Source: Hyphomicrobiales bacterium
Lineage (GTDB): Bacteria; Pseudomonadota; Alphaproteobacteria; Rhizobiales; Rhizobiaceae
Assembly: GCA_900471485.1 (NCBI GenBank)
Contig: UCEU01000009.1
Coordinates: 1-64,000, forward strand
Length of the DNA: 64,000 bases
Reading direction: 5' to 3'
Part shown: positions 49,808 through 58,754 of the stretch, piece by piece
Layout of the letters: each line of letters opens with the position of its first letter
How positions within the stretch are numbered: the first letter of the stretch is position 1
The notes under the pieces: model-generated
Database searches by the model: none
Seen by the model: only the letters and a program-made list of their open reading frames with translations
Told to the model about the DNA's origin: nothing
Position numbers and translations under genes: made by a program

Positions 49808-51718
49808 TTACTTGGACGGGATCTGCAGTTCCTTGCCGACAGTCAGGTGGCGTGGAGTCGGCTTGCCGTTTGCCTCGGAAATCTTCCTCCAGAGCGTGCC
49901 GTCGCCATAGAACTGCTTGGCGAGATCCCACAGCGTATCGCCCGATGCGATGACGTGGGTGGTCGGCGTGTTCGGGGCGAGAGCCGCGGGGGCTTCCGTG
50001 GACGGTGCGGTTGCCGCCGGAGCGGGCGTTGCCTCCGGGGTTGCCGGTGCCGGCGTTGCTGCCGGTGCCGATGGCGCGTCCGATGCCGTCGGTGCAGGCG
50101 CTGCGGCCGAAGAGGCGACCTCGGTCACGCGGCCATCCGTGTAGGGCTTGTAGGGCGAGTGGGCGGCGAGGAAATCGGCGGTGACGTCGGCGAGATCGGG
50201 GCCGAAGTCATAGGCGTTCTTGCCCGCGGTGGCGAAGATCGAATAGCCGTCGCCGCCGGCGCGCATGTAGTTGTTGGTGACCACGCCGTAGGTCTTGGCA
50301 TCATCAAGCGCCACGAAGGCATCGCCGTCCTTGACCTCGACGGAGACGACGCGGCTGCCTGGCGGCTTCGACTTGTCGAAACTGTACTTCATGCCCGCCA
50401 CCTGCGGGAAGCGGCCGGCGCCTTCCTCGATCTTGCCGAGGCCGTTTTCCAGCGCTGCGCGGATATCGGCGCCTGTCAGCTGGAAGGTGGCGAGCGTGTT
50501 CTGGAAGGGGAGCACGGTGATGACTTCGCCCTGGGTGACGTCGCCGCCGTCGATCGACGAGCGCAGGCCGCCGCCGTTCTGGATGGCGATCTGCATGCCC
50601 TGGCTCTTGCCGCGATCGAGCATGGCGTCGGCGACGAGGTTGCCCATCGAGCATTCCTCGACGCGGCAGACCTTGCGGTCGCCTTCGATCGGGCCCTCGG
50701 AGGAGCCGATGACCTTCTTGCGCAGGTCTTCGATCGGCTTGGCGAGCTCGGTGATGCGGGCGGCGATCTGGGGATCGGGGGTGAACGAGCTGTCGATCAG
50801 GATCGGGTCGCCCTTGGCCTCCTTGACGACGCCGTTGTCGTCGAAGGTGATCACGACATCGCCGAGATATTTGCTGTAGGAGGCGGCGGTGACGACGGGG
50901 ACCTTATAGCCACCGGGATTGTCGACCATGGTCGGATAGGGACCCTCTGCCTTCGGATCGGTGTTCGACAGAAGCGTGTGCGAGTGGCCGCCGACGACGA
51001 CATCCACATCCGGGATCTTGGCGATATCCGAGAGATCCCTGGTGTAGCCGACATGCGTCAGCGCGATGATCTTGTTGACGCCCTCGGCCTTGAGCTTGGC
51101 GGCTTCCTTGGTGATGGCCGCGACATCGTCGGTGAACTTGACGTTCGGGCCGGGGGAGGCGAGCTCCGGGGTCTCGGTGGTGACGACGCCGATGATGCCG
51201 ATCTTCTGGCCGCCGATCTCGAGCACGACCGAGGGTTCCGGCTTCTTCTTGATCGTCGAGGCGTCGGAGATCTCGACATTGGCGGCGGTGACGGGGAAGG
51301 CGACCTTGTCCATGAACGGCGCCAGCGCCTTTTCTCCGTCGTCGAATTCATGGTTGCCGAGCGTCATGGCGTCGAACTTGATGGCGTTGACCATCTCCAG
51401 CTCGGCGGTGCCCTTGTATGTGGAGTAGAACAGCGAGCCCTGGAAATTGTCGCCGGCGTTCAGCGTCAGCACGTTCTGGCCGGCCAATGCCGCGCGGCGC
51501 TGGTCGATTGCGGTCTTCAGGCGCGCGGCGCCGCCGAAGCATTCGTTCTTGCCCTCTTCCTCGGCCGAGCAGGTGGAATCGAACTTGTTGATCGATTCAA
51601 TGCGGGAGTGGAAATCGTTGATGTGCAAAATATTGAGCTGGTAATCGGCAAAGGCGGCGCTGCTCGACAGCGCCAGTACGGACGCGGTCAGCAAGCCGAA
51701 TTGAAACGATTTCGTCAT
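49808..51718 (-). CDS. Periplasmic 5'-nucleotidase/phosphodiesterase with C-terminal LysM domain
   Basis: A 636-residue protein. Signal peptide to AFA-DY (residue 24), metallophosphoesterase domain (about 25-260) with ILHINDFHSRIE, NAGDNFQGSL, TLGNHEFDDG and VGGHSHTLL, then the 5'-nucleotidase C-terminal domain (about 320-520) with IQNGGGLRSSI and NNYMRAGGDGYSIF, a Pro/Ala/Thr linker (about 530-585) and a LysM domain (about 588-634, ASGDTLWDLAKQFYGDG). It hydrolyses nucleotides or UDP-sugars in the periplasm, and LysM should hold it on peptidoglycan. SD CAGGAG precedes ATG 51718. Confidence 0.9.
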   Translation of the reverse strand: MTKSFQFGLLTASVLALSSSAAFADYQLNILHINDFHSRIESINKFDSTCSAEEEGKNECFGGAARLKTAIDQRRAALAGQNVLTLNAGDNFQGSLFYSTYKGTAELEMVNAIKFDAMTLGNHEFDDGEKALAPFMDKVAFPVTAANVEISDASTIKKKPEPSVVLEIGGQKIGIIGVVTTETPELASPGPNVKFTDDVAAITKEAAKLKAEGVNKIIALTHVGYTRDLSDIAKIPDVDVVVGGHSHTLLSNTDPKAEGPYPTMVDNPGGYKVPVVTAASYSKYLGDVVITFDDNGVVKEAKGDPILIDSSFTPDPQIAARITELAKPIEDLRKKVIGSSEGPIEGDRKVCRVEECSMGNLVADAMLDRGKSQGMQIAIQNGGGLRSSIDGGDVTQGEVITVLPFQNTLATFQLTGADIRAALENGLGKIEEGAGRFPQVAGMKYSFDKSKPPGSRVVSVEVKDGDAFVALDDAKTYGVVTNNYMRAGGDGYSIFATAGKNAYDFGPDLADVTADFLAAHSPYKPYTDGRVTEVASSAAAPAPTASDAPSAPAATPAPATPEATPAPAATAPSTEAPAALAPNTPTTHVIASGDTLWDLAKQFYGDGTLWRKISEANGKPTPRHLTVGKELQIPSK

Positions 51719-51868
51719 CCTGTTCTCCTGGTTTTGAGGGCGAAGCCCGGACCAGACCACCGGTCCCCCATGCCTCGCCGTCCCTGCACGATCGATGTTT
51801 TCATCAACCAATAGTGGCCGCAAGAGAAAAACCTGTGACAAGGAGGCGCCATTCCAAGAGCGGTAAAC

Positions 51869-51895
51869 AAAAAAAGCTCCCGCAAGGGGAGCTTT
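51869..51895. terminator. Bidirectional intrinsic terminator, omp10
   Basis: AGCTCCC-GCAA-GGGGAGCT forms a 7-bp stem. On the minus strand it is followed by seven T, matching the end of omp10 23 bases before; on the plus side only TTT follows. Confidence 0.82.
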
Positions 51896-51918
51896 GATCG
51901 AAGGCGCTGAAGCGGCGC

Positions 51919-52287
51919 TTACATGTGGCGCGTGAGGCTGAACTGCGAACCGCTGTCGGAGGTGCAGTTGAGCTGGCTCTGGGTGACCAGGGCGCAATTG
52001 ACCTTGGACTGCGTCTTGCGCACCAGCGAGGTCATGTTGATCTCAACCACCGTCGGGGAGGTGTTGATGTAGGTGCCCGAGGCCAACATCTGGTTGCTGT
52101 CGGTCGTGCGGGTCGTGAAGGTGCCGGCCTGGAAGGTGGAGATGATGCCGTTCGGATCGGCCCAGGAGCCTTCGACACCAACGGGCGCCGGCCGCGCGGC
52201 GACGGGCATCGGCCCCGGCGACTGCGAAACGCAGGCCGACAAGGCGGCCGAAGCAGACGCGATCACGAGGAGGATTTTGAGCTTCAT
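51919..52287 (-). CDS. omp10: Omp10-type outer-membrane lipoprotein
   Basis: A 122-residue lipoprotein: lipobox ALSAC (Cys19), then the Omp10 pattern known from Brucella: GVEGSWADPNGIISTFQ, TFTTRTTDSNQMLASGTY, PTVVEINMTSLVR, KVNCALVTQSQLNCTS and FSLTR. It anchors in the outer membrane; in Brucella Omp10 is surface exposed and affects virulence. The two conserved Cys in the C-terminal part may form a disulfide. Confidence 0.9.
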   Translation of the reverse strand: MKLKILLVIASASAALSACVSQSPGPMPVAARPAPVGVEGSWADPNGIISTFQAGTFTTRTTDSNQMLASGTYINTSPTVVEINMTSLVRKTQSKVNCALVTQSQLNCTSDSGSQFSLTRHM

Positions 52288-52407
52288 AAGATTCTCCCGG
52301 AAAATTCAGGCCGAAAAGATACGTTTGGTTAAGGAACACATGGCGCGGGCTTTCCGGGAAGGCAAGGCTTCTCTGGCATCCGCGGGAATTTATACAGCCG
52401 GCGTTAC

Positions 52408-52434
52408 AAAAATGCCCGCCTTTCGGCGGGCATC
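52408..52434 (-). terminator. Intrinsic terminator of homospermidine synthase gene
   Basis: On the minus strand GATGCCCGCC-GAAA-GGCGGGCAT forms a stable stem closed by a GAAA loop and followed by five T. It lies 24 bases past the stop. Confidence 0.88.
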
Positions 52435-52457
52435 TTCGAATGTGGTTCGTCCAGAGA

Positions 52458-53909
52458 TCAGCGAACGAGGATGTTCTTGAACTGCCACGGATCCTTCGTG
52501 TCCAGGTCCTCAGGGAAGAGGCCCGGGCGGCCGTCGAGCGGGGTCCAGTCGGTGTAGTGACCTTCGACCGGGCCGAGGTAGGGCAGCTGCACTTCCAGGC
52601 AGCGCTTGTAGTCGATCTCGTCGGCTTCCACGATGCCGGCCTTCGGGTTCTCAAGCGCGTAGACCATGCCGGCGAGAACCGCCGAGGTGACCTGCAGGCC
52701 GGTGGCGTTCTGGTAAGGCGCGATGCGGCGGGTTTCTTCGAGCGACAGGCGCGAGCCGAACCAGTAGGCGTTCTTCTCGTGGCCGTAGAGCAGCACGCCG
52801 AGTTCGTCGACGCCATCAACCAGTTCATGCTCGTCGAGAACGTGGTGAACCGGCTGCGCGTTGCCGCCGTTGCCGAACATTTCATGCAGCGACAGAACGG
52901 CGTCGTTTGCCGGATGGTAGGCGTAGTGGCAGGTCGGGCGGAAGGTCACTTCGCCGTCCTTGTCGCGCACCGTGAAGTAATCGGCGATCGAGATGGACTC
53001 GTTGTGGGTGACGAGGAAGCCGTACTGCGGGCCAGGCGTCGGGCACCAGGTGCGAACGCGGGTGTTGGCGCCCGGCTGCTCGAGGTAGATGGCGGCCTTG
53101 CAGCCCTTCTTGTGCTTCTTGGCGTTCTTCGGCATCCAGTTTTCGTGGGTGCCCCAGCCGAGTTCGGCCGGCTGCAGACCTTCGGAGATGAAACCCTCGA
53201 CGGACCAGGTGTTCCAGAAGACGTTGAGCGGCTTCGGGTTCTTGGTGAGCTGCGTGTCGCGCTCGGCGATGTGGACGCCCTTGACGCCGAGCTTCTTCAT
53301 CAGCTTGGCCCAGCCTTCGCGGTCATGCTGATCCGGCTCGTCGAACTTCAGGCCGGTGTCGTTGGCAAGGTTGACCAGCGCCTGCTTTACGAACCAGGAA
53401 ACCATGCCCGGGTTTGCGCCGCAGGTGGAAACTGCGGTCGTGCCGCCCGGGTTCTTCGCCTTTTCCTTGCGGAGCGTTTCGCGCAGCGCATAGTTGGTGC
53501 GGTCGGCGTTCTTCATGTTCTTGTCGAAATAGAAGCCGAGCCACGGCTCGACGACGGTGTCGATGTAGAGGACGTCGAGCTTGCGGCAGAGCTTCATCAG
53601 GTCGAGCGAGCCGGTGTCGACCGAGAGGTTGACGCAGAAGCCCTGGCCTTCGCCTTCGGTCAGAAGCGGCTTGAGCAGCTCCTTGTAGTTATCCTTCGTC
53701 ACGTATTCCTTGATGTGACGGACGCCGTGCTGCTTGAGGATCTCCATGTCGGAGGGTTCTTCGCGCGGGTCGATGACGACCATCCGGCTCTTGTCGAACT
53801 TGAAGTGGCGCTCGATCAGCGGCAGCGTGCCGCGGCCGATGGAGCCAAAGCCGATCATGACGATCGGGCCGGTAATTTCGGCATATACCGGGTGGTTCTG
53901 TTCCGTCAT
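52458..53909 (-). CDS. hss: Homospermidine synthase
   Basis: A 483-residue NAD-dependent enzyme: Rossmann motif VMIGFGSIGRGTLPLIERHF, VNLSVDTGSLDLMKLC, DTVVEPW, GANPGMVSWFVKQAL and PQYGFLVTHNESISIADYF. It condenses two putrescines, or putrescine and spermidine, into homospermidine, the main polyamine of many rhizobia. It is a single-gene unit closed by its own terminator. Confidence 0.95.
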   Translation of the reverse strand: MTEQNHPVYAEITGPIVMIGFGSIGRGTLPLIERHFKFDKSRMVVIDPREEPSDMEILKQHGVRHIKEYVTKDNYKELLKPLLTEGEGQGFCVNLSVDTGSLDLMKLCRKLDVLYIDTVVEPWLGFYFDKNMKNADRTNYALRETLRKEKAKNPGGTTAVSTCGANPGMVSWFVKQALVNLANDTGLKFDEPDQHDREGWAKLMKKLGVKGVHIAERDTQLTKNPKPLNVFWNTWSVEGFISEGLQPAELGWGTHENWMPKNAKKHKKGCKAAIYLEQPGANTRVRTWCPTPGPQYGFLVTHNESISIADYFTVRDKDGEVTFRPTCHYAYHPANDAVLSLHEMFGNGGNAQPVHHVLDEHELVDGVDELGVLLYGHEKNAYWFGSRLSLEETRRIAPYQNATGLQVTSAVLAGMVYALENPKAGIVEADEIDYKRCLEVQLPYLGPVEGHYTDWTPLDGRPGLFPEDLDTKDPWQFKNILVR

Positions 53910-54048
53910 TCTTTTCTCCTGTGGAAGGCGAGGAAGGCGCGATGGGCCTCTAACAATTCATTTGAAATCGTTCAAATACCGCTGAGTGACCGGCTCTAAC
54001 CATAAAATCACGTCACAATAAAGAGTGTTCCATTGGGGAATGTAAATA

Positions 54049-54930
54049 TCAGGTGAAGTCGGTTTTGTTTGCAAGCGCGTGCAATTTTGCGGCAAGTTCG
54101 CGCTTCTGCAGGGTGAGGCCCTTATAGGCTGCCTGGTCGTCGTCGAGGCTTTCCAGCTGCGCGGCGAAACTTGAGGCGAGCCTTGACGCCTGCGGGTGGT
54201 CGGCGATGGCCGAAATCGGATCGACATAGACGCGGATCGTGAAGAGGATGTCTCCGGACCGCGGCAGCTTGCGCAGTGTCTGGCGCTCGACGCGGGCAAA
54301 GCGTTCCGAGAGCGTGAAGGGCTCGGCCTGCGGAGGGCGGCGGTGCTTGGAGAGCGGGAGGAAGAGGTCGCTTGTGGTGTTCACCGACCAGTTCAGCCGT
54401 TCGACCGGCTGGGCGACCTGCAGATTGTCGAATATGCGATTGATCAGCGCGGCGTTGCGGGTGCCTTCGCCGAAGCCTGGCACATCGGCATGGATCGCCT
54501 GCATCGGCCGGCCGAACTTTTCCCGCAGCGACCACGAGGACGGGAAGGCGACGAACCCGGCAACGAGATGCCAGCCGTCGTCCTTGCGGCGCATGATGAC
54601 GAGATCATCTTGTATCATCAGGCCGGCGCGGAGCAGCGGCGGCAGATGGGCGTCTGTGTCCGGGATGTCAGGACAGAGATGGGGATGGCGTTCACGCAGA
54701 TGTTGCCGCAGCAGGGCGAGTGCTTCCCGCTGGGCGTCCAGGGTGTCGGCCTCGGCCACGAATACCTCGTCGTGACTGCTCTCAACCAGCGCACGCTTTT
54801 CGCCGACGTAGCGAGCCAAATCGGCATCGGGCTCGATCCAGCGGCCGGGGTCGAGCGGCATCAGGCCGATGGTGAAGGGTTTGGCCGTGCCGTCATATGG
54901 CGTGTAGGTCGGTGGCGTCATTGTCAGCAA
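54049..54930 (-). CDS. DUF3445 family protein (haem-dependent oxidative N-demethylase-like)
   Basis: A 293-residue protein of the DUF3445 group: MPLDPGRWIEPDADLARYVGEK-type start (split: MPLDPGRWIE, PDADLARYVG), MIQDDLVIMRR, GFVAFPSSWSLREKFGRPM, IHADVPGF and LNWSVNTTSDLF. Members have been annotated as haem-dependent oxidative N-demethylases; the His in AIHADVPGF is a possible haem ligand (inference). ATG 54930 or 54921 are both possible. It is a single gene, divergent from the toxin-antitoxin pair. Confidence 0.8.
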   Translation of the reverse strand: MLTMTPPTYTPYDGTAKPFTIGLMPLDPGRWIEPDADLARYVGEKRALVESSHDEVFVAEADTLDAQREALALLRQHLRERHPHLCPDIPDTDAHLPPLLRAGLMIQDDLVIMRRKDDGWHLVAGFVAFPSSWSLREKFGRPMQAIHADVPGFGEGTRNAALINRIFDNLQVAQPVERLNWSVNTTSDLFLPLSKHRRPPQAEPFTLSERFARVERQTLRKLPRSGDILFTIRVYVDPISAIADHPQASRLASSFAAQLESLDDDQAAYKGLTLQKRELAAKLHALANKTDFT

Positions 54931-54978
54931 AGTGCCGATTTGCTAGCCTACTGGCAATAGTTGACGAGAGGCCTGGTG

Positions 54979-55263
54979 ATGGCTGCCAAAGTTGTCTCAT
55001 TTCATGTGTCTGACCCTCTCATGCAGCGGTTGGATAAACTCGCTCAAGTGACAAAGCGCGACACATCCACGCTTGCCCATGAAGCGCTTGCGGACTACCT
55101 AGCACGCCAGGACGAACAGGCCGCGGCGATCGATGAAGCCATTTTGGCCGCCGACAGCGGCGAGTTCATTTCGAACGAAGCGATGACGAAGTGGCTTGCG
55201 TCCTGGGGAACCGACCAGGAGCTTTCTCCACCTGAAGTCGATATTCGTAAACATCGCCGATGA
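54979..55263 (+). CDS. Antitoxin, ribbon-helix-helix (ParD/CopG type)
   Basis: A 94-residue protein. An N-terminal ribbon-helix-helix (KVVSFHVSDPLMQRLDKLAQ, then TLAHEALADYLARQDEQ) suits DNA binding as a dimer; the tail (LAADSGEFISNEAMTKWLAS) should bind the toxin, and SGEFIS-like stretches are common in antitoxins paired with ParE toxins. Its stop overlaps the toxin ATG, the classic TA layout. ATG 54979 is used; TTG 54961 is upstream. Confidence 0.88.
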   Translation: MAAKVVSFHVSDPLMQRLDKLAQVTKRDTSTLAHEALADYLARQDEQAAAIDEAILAADSGEFISNEAMTKWLASWGTDQELSPPEVDIRKHRR

Positions 55264-55559
55264 GCGTCGTCTGGTCGTCGCTTGCCAGAGACGATCTTAT
55301 AGCGATCCGGCGCTATATTGCGCAACACAACCCGGCTGCGGCTCAAGCTATCTCGGCGCGACTGATCTATGCTGCCAAGTTACTGGGTGAACAACCGCAC
55401 CTTGGCCTGCGAACTCATCGTGAGGAAGCCCGCAGGCTCATTGTGTCGAACTCCGTCTATTCGCTCATCTACCTGATACGCGACGAAGATGTCGAAATTG
55501 TCGAAGTATTTGATGGTCGACGGCGGGCACCGCGCACCGACCTCAATCGTGACCCATGA
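55260..55559 (+). CDS. ParE/RelE-family toxin
   Basis: A 99-residue protein of the RelE/ParE superfamily: WSSLARDDLIAIRRYIAQHNP, PHLGLRTHREEARRLIV and YSLIYLIRDEDVEIVEVFDGRR. The order (antitoxin first, ATGA overlap) and size fit a ParDE module, which would poison gyrase; RelE-type mRNA cleavage cannot be excluded. Conserved C-terminal residues are present, so it is probably intact. Confidence 0.88.
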   Translation: MSVVWSSLARDDLIAIRRYIAQHNPAAAQAISARLIYAAKLLGEQPHLGLRTHREEARRLIVSNSVYSLIYLIRDEDVEIVEVFDGRRRAPRTDLNRDP

Positions 55560-55562
55560 ACC

Positions 55563-55847
55563 TTACCCCTTCAGAATCTCCAACCCTTCGTTCGCAGTTG
55601 TGATCGCCACTTCCGTGATCTCGTATTCGCAGATGCCATGGACTGTGAACGGGTCGGCGGCGACGTAGGTTTCGATCTCGGCGCGGGTGCCGAGCGAGAG
55701 AATGACGCCGCCGGTGCGCGGCACCTTGCGGCCGGATGCCAGGAACCAGCCTTTTGCATAGCCCTCCTTTACCCAGGCCATGTGCGGCTCCATGTGCTTG
55801 TCGGCCTCTTCGCTGGGCTTCACATAGGTGAGGGAGAGGATGAACAT
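55563..55847 (-). CDS. YciI-family protein
   Basis: A 94-residue protein of the YciI/YCII dimeric alpha-beta barrel family: FILSLTYVKPSEEADKHMEPH, WFLASGRKVPRTGGVIL and VAADPFTVHGICEYEITEV. Conserved His and Asp (HMEPH, ADPF) may be catalytic. The reaction is unknown. It converges with the toxin gene with 3 bases between stops. Confidence 0.85.
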   Translation of the reverse strand: MFILSLTYVKPSEEADKHMEPHMAWVKEGYAKGWFLASGRKVPRTGGVILSLGTRAEIETYVAADPFTVHGICEYEITEVAITTANEGLEILKG

Positions 55848-55980
55848 CCGATGATTCCTTTCGCGGGGTCGCGTTCCGAAACATCTGAATAATGCAAATG
55901 CTTCTCATGCATCCATCTTCTTTTCAGATTTCTGCTCCAAACTGCGAATCATCGTTATCACTGCGCCCCGGAACAATCGG

Positions 55981-56886
55981 ATGAACCAGATATCGGAGCG
56001 GCTTGCGGAGTTGCAGCAGGACAGTGCCGTCCTCATCGCGCTTTACGATCAGGACGACCGCCTGCGCTACGCGAACGCGGCATTCCGCAGCACATATGCG
56101 CTCGATCCGGACGAATGCCCGTTATGGGCCGACCTGATGCGCCGTAACGCCCGGGAGGGTAAGGGGACAGTCATCCGCGCTGCGGATTTCGAGACGTGGC
56201 TGGTCTCCGCGCAATCGCGCCGCGGCAAGCTGCCGTTTCGCGCCATGGAGACCGATGTCGTGGACGGCCGTTGGCTCTGGATGACGGAGACGGTGCAGAA
56301 GGACGGCTGGATGCTCTGCATCGCCAGCGACATCACGCATTTGAAGGCGAGCGAGCGTGATGTCCGTCAGGACCGCGATTTCGCGCTGAAGGCGTCTCAG
56401 ACCGACGAGCTGACCAGCGTTTCCAATCGCCGCTTCATGATGGCGGCGCTCGACACGCTGGCCAACGGACAAACAGCCATTCAGCCCAAGGGTGGCTGCA
56501 TCTGCATCATCGATCTCGATTACTTCAAGCGCATCAACGATCTATACGGTCACCAGGCCGGGGACGACGTGCTGGTGAACTTCGCCCGGCTGGTGCATCC
56601 TCTGGTGCGTCGGCGCGACAGCTTCGGACGCATCGGCGGCGAGGAATTCATGCTGATCCTGCCGGACACCACGCTTTCGCAAGGCGAACTGATCATCGAG
56701 CGCATCCTGACGACCGTGCGCAATTCCCGGCCGATCCTGAATGCGCCGGGCTTCTCCTACACCTGCTCGGCGGGGCTGGCAGAGTTCCATCCCGGCGAGA
56801 CGGCGCGCGAGCTTTATGCGCGGGCGGATGAGGCGCTCTATCATGCCAAGCAGGGCGGGCGGGACAGATTGCGGATCGTCGCCTAG
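55981..56886 (+). CDS. PAS-GGDEF diguanylate cyclase
   Basis: A 301-residue cytoplasmic protein. A PAS-like sensor (about 8-120, SAVLIALYDQDDRLRYANAAF) precedes a GGDEF domain (about 135-300) with the intact active site IGGEEFMLI and an I-site RRRD five residues before it, so c-di-GMP synthesis with product inhibition is expected. The last four bases overlap the pabC stop on the other strand. Confidence 0.92.
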   Translation: MNQISERLAELQQDSAVLIALYDQDDRLRYANAAFRSTYALDPDECPLWADLMRRNAREGKGTVIRAADFETWLVSAQSRRGKLPFRAMETDVVDGRWLWMTETVQKDGWMLCIASDITHLKASERDVRQDRDFALKASQTDELTSVSNRRFMMAALDTLANGQTAIQPKGGCICIIDLDYFKRINDLYGHQAGDDVLVNFARLVHPLVRRRDSFGRIGGEEFMLILPDTTLSQGELIIERILTTVRNSRPILNAPGFSYTCSAGLAEFHPGETARELYARADEALYHAKQGGRDRLRIVA

Positions 56887-57509
56887 TAAAGCAGCCGGGC
56901 GGGGATCAGCCCGCGCAGAGAATTGCCGACATAGAGCCTTCCAGCCTGGACATCTTCAAGCGTGATGCGGCCGACGCGGGCCTTGCGCTGGCAGATCAGT
57001 TCGGTGCGCAGCACGCCGGCCAGCAGCCCGCAGGAGATCGGCGGCGTGCGCAACATGCCCGAGCCGTCGTCGAGGAAAATGGAGGTGATGGTGCCCTCGC
57101 AGACCTCGCCGCGCTCGTTCAGCATCAGGACTTCGTCGGCTTCCGATGCAGCATATTCGGCTCGAGCGGCCTCGTAGACCGTGCGACGGGTCGTCTTTAT
57201 TCTAAGCAGCTTGTCGGCGGAATCGAGCCGTTGATCGGCAATTCGGATGGTCCACACGACGTCGGGCGCGAGCGGCGTGAAGGGCGCCGTTGTGACTGAG
57301 GTATTCCCCTTCTCGTCGAAGACCAGCCGGACGCGCTGGGCCGATCGCGCGCCGGCGACGGCTTCCTCAAGCTTGGTCCTTGCCCCGGCCGGCTCGGGAA
57401 ATCCGATGCGGCGGGCGGAGCGGGAGAGGCGGGCGAGATGCAGGCGCAGGCGGACGAAACCGAGTTCAGGCTCGTAGCGCAGGGTTTCGATCAGCGAAAA
57501 GTCGGCCAA
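56883..57509 (-). CDS. pabC: Aminotransferase class IV, aminodeoxychorismate lyase-like
   Basis: A 208-residue PLP protein of fold type IV; markers are RLRLHLARLSRSARRIGF, the PLP Lys in RIKTTRRTVYEAA, EVLMLNERGEVCEGTITSIF and LLAGVLRTELI. It is shorter than usual ADC lyases (about 270). It starts with TTG one base after pabB, so the pair likely makes p-aminobenzoate for folate. Confidence 0.82.
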   Translation of the reverse strand: MADFSLIETLRYEPELGFVRLRLHLARLSRSARRIGFPEPAGARTKLEEAVAGARSAQRVRLVFDEKGNTSVTTAPFTPLAPDVVWTIRIADQRLDSADKLLRIKTTRRTVYEAARAEYAASEADEVLMLNERGEVCEGTITSIFLDDGSGMLRTPPISCGLLAGVLRTELICQRKARVGRITLEDVQAGRLYVGNSLRGLIPARLLY

Positions 57510-57510
57510 A

Positions 57511-58683
57511 TCACACTCTCCCGGTGCCTGCGATCGGTTGGTCGCCGATGGCGAAGCGGGCCTTCAAGAGGCACTCTTCGTATTCGGCTTCGGCGGTGGA
57601 ATCGATGACGATGCCGCCGCCGACATTGAAGACGGCGCGGCCGTCGTCGAAGAGGGTAAGCGTGCGGATGGCGACGGAGAAGCGCATGGCACCCGATGGC
57701 GCGATCATGCCGATGGCGCCGCAATAGACGTCGCGCGGGCCGTCTTCCAATTCGTGCAGGATCGTCATGGCGCTGATCTTCGGGGCGCCCGTTATCGAGC
57801 CGCAGGGGAAGAGTGCCGTGAGGATGTCGCGGATTTCGAGGTTCGGCAGCAGCTTTGCCTGCACGTGGCTCACCATCTGGTGAACCGTAGGATAAGTTTC
57901 GATGTCGAAGAGTTTGGGGACGTCGAGCGTGCCGACTTCTGATATGCGCGAGATATCGTTGCGCAAGAGGTCGACGATCATGCGGTTTTCGGCCTGCGTC
58001 TTGATATCGGCGAGCATGGCGGCCTTGATTGCCTCGTCCTCTGCGGGAGTGGTGCCGCGTTTGGCGGTGCCCTTCATCGGATGCGTCTCGATCCAGCCTT
58101 CCTCGTCGGTACGGAAGAAGAGCTCGGGCGAGCGCGACAGGATGACCGGCCCGCCGAGATCGACCAGCGCGCCGTATTTCACCGGCTGGCGCGATATCAG
58201 CGACCAGAAGGCGGCGCTGATATCGCCGGACCAGCGGGCCTCAATCGGCATGGTGAGATTGGCCTGGTAGCAATCGCCCTGCATGAGGTGGTGGTGCAGG
58301 CGGTCGAAGCGGTTCTTGTAGGTGGCGAAATCCCATGCCGCGCTCGGCGCGGTCAGAAACTCCTCGTTTTCGAGGCGCTGTGCCGGTTGGGCGAGCGGGT
58401 GGGTTTCGCCCTGCGGGGTGTCGAAGACGCCGAAGCAGAGAAGCGGGGTCTCTCGGTTCTCGATTGCGAAGCCGGCGAGCTTTTCCTCGAAGAGGTGGCC
58501 GACCTCGTAAGAGAGATAGCCGGCCAGCCACTTGCCCGCGGCGCGCGCCTTTTCCATGCGGGCCAGCGCCTCGAAGACCTCGGCGCGGGTGTGGGCGACG
58601 ATGATCTCGGCGGGATCGGCAAAGAGCATGACCTGGCCGGATGTGTCGTCGCGAAAGAGGATGTGAGGGGCGCGCCCGTTCAT
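57511..58683 (-). CDS. pabB: Aminodeoxychorismate synthase component I
   Basis: A 390-residue chorismate-binding enzyme: GDCYQANLTMPIEA, ILSRSPELFFR, THPMKGTAKRGTTPAED, MIVDLLRNDISRIS, FPCGSITGAPKISAM and GGGIVIDSTAEAEYEE. It makes 4-amino-4-deoxychorismate with ammonia from a glutaminase. No pabA-like glutaminase gene is adjacent. The PIKGT-type Lys motif (here MKGT) is conserved. Confidence 0.92.
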   Translation of the reverse strand: MNGRAPHILFRDDTSGQVMLFADPAEIIVAHTRAEVFEALARMEKARAAGKWLAGYLSYEVGHLFEEKLAGFAIENRETPLLCFGVFDTPQGETHPLAQPAQRLENEEFLTAPSAAWDFATYKNRFDRLHHHLMQGDCYQANLTMPIEARWSGDISAAFWSLISRQPVKYGALVDLGGPVILSRSPELFFRTDEEGWIETHPMKGTAKRGTTPAEDEAIKAAMLADIKTQAENRMIVDLLRNDISRISEVGTLDVPKLFDIETYPTVHQMVSHVQAKLLPNLEIRDILTALFPCGSITGAPKISAMTILHELEDGPRDVYCGAIGMIAPSGAMRFSVAIRTLTLFDDGRAVFNVGGGIVIDSTAEAEYEECLLKARFAIGDQPIAGTGRV

Positions 58684-58754
58684 GCAAGGTCCTGTCTGTG
58701 AAGCGGGGCGGTGCGGCAGGTCCCTTCCCCCGCCGGGGAGAAGGGACAGCCACC

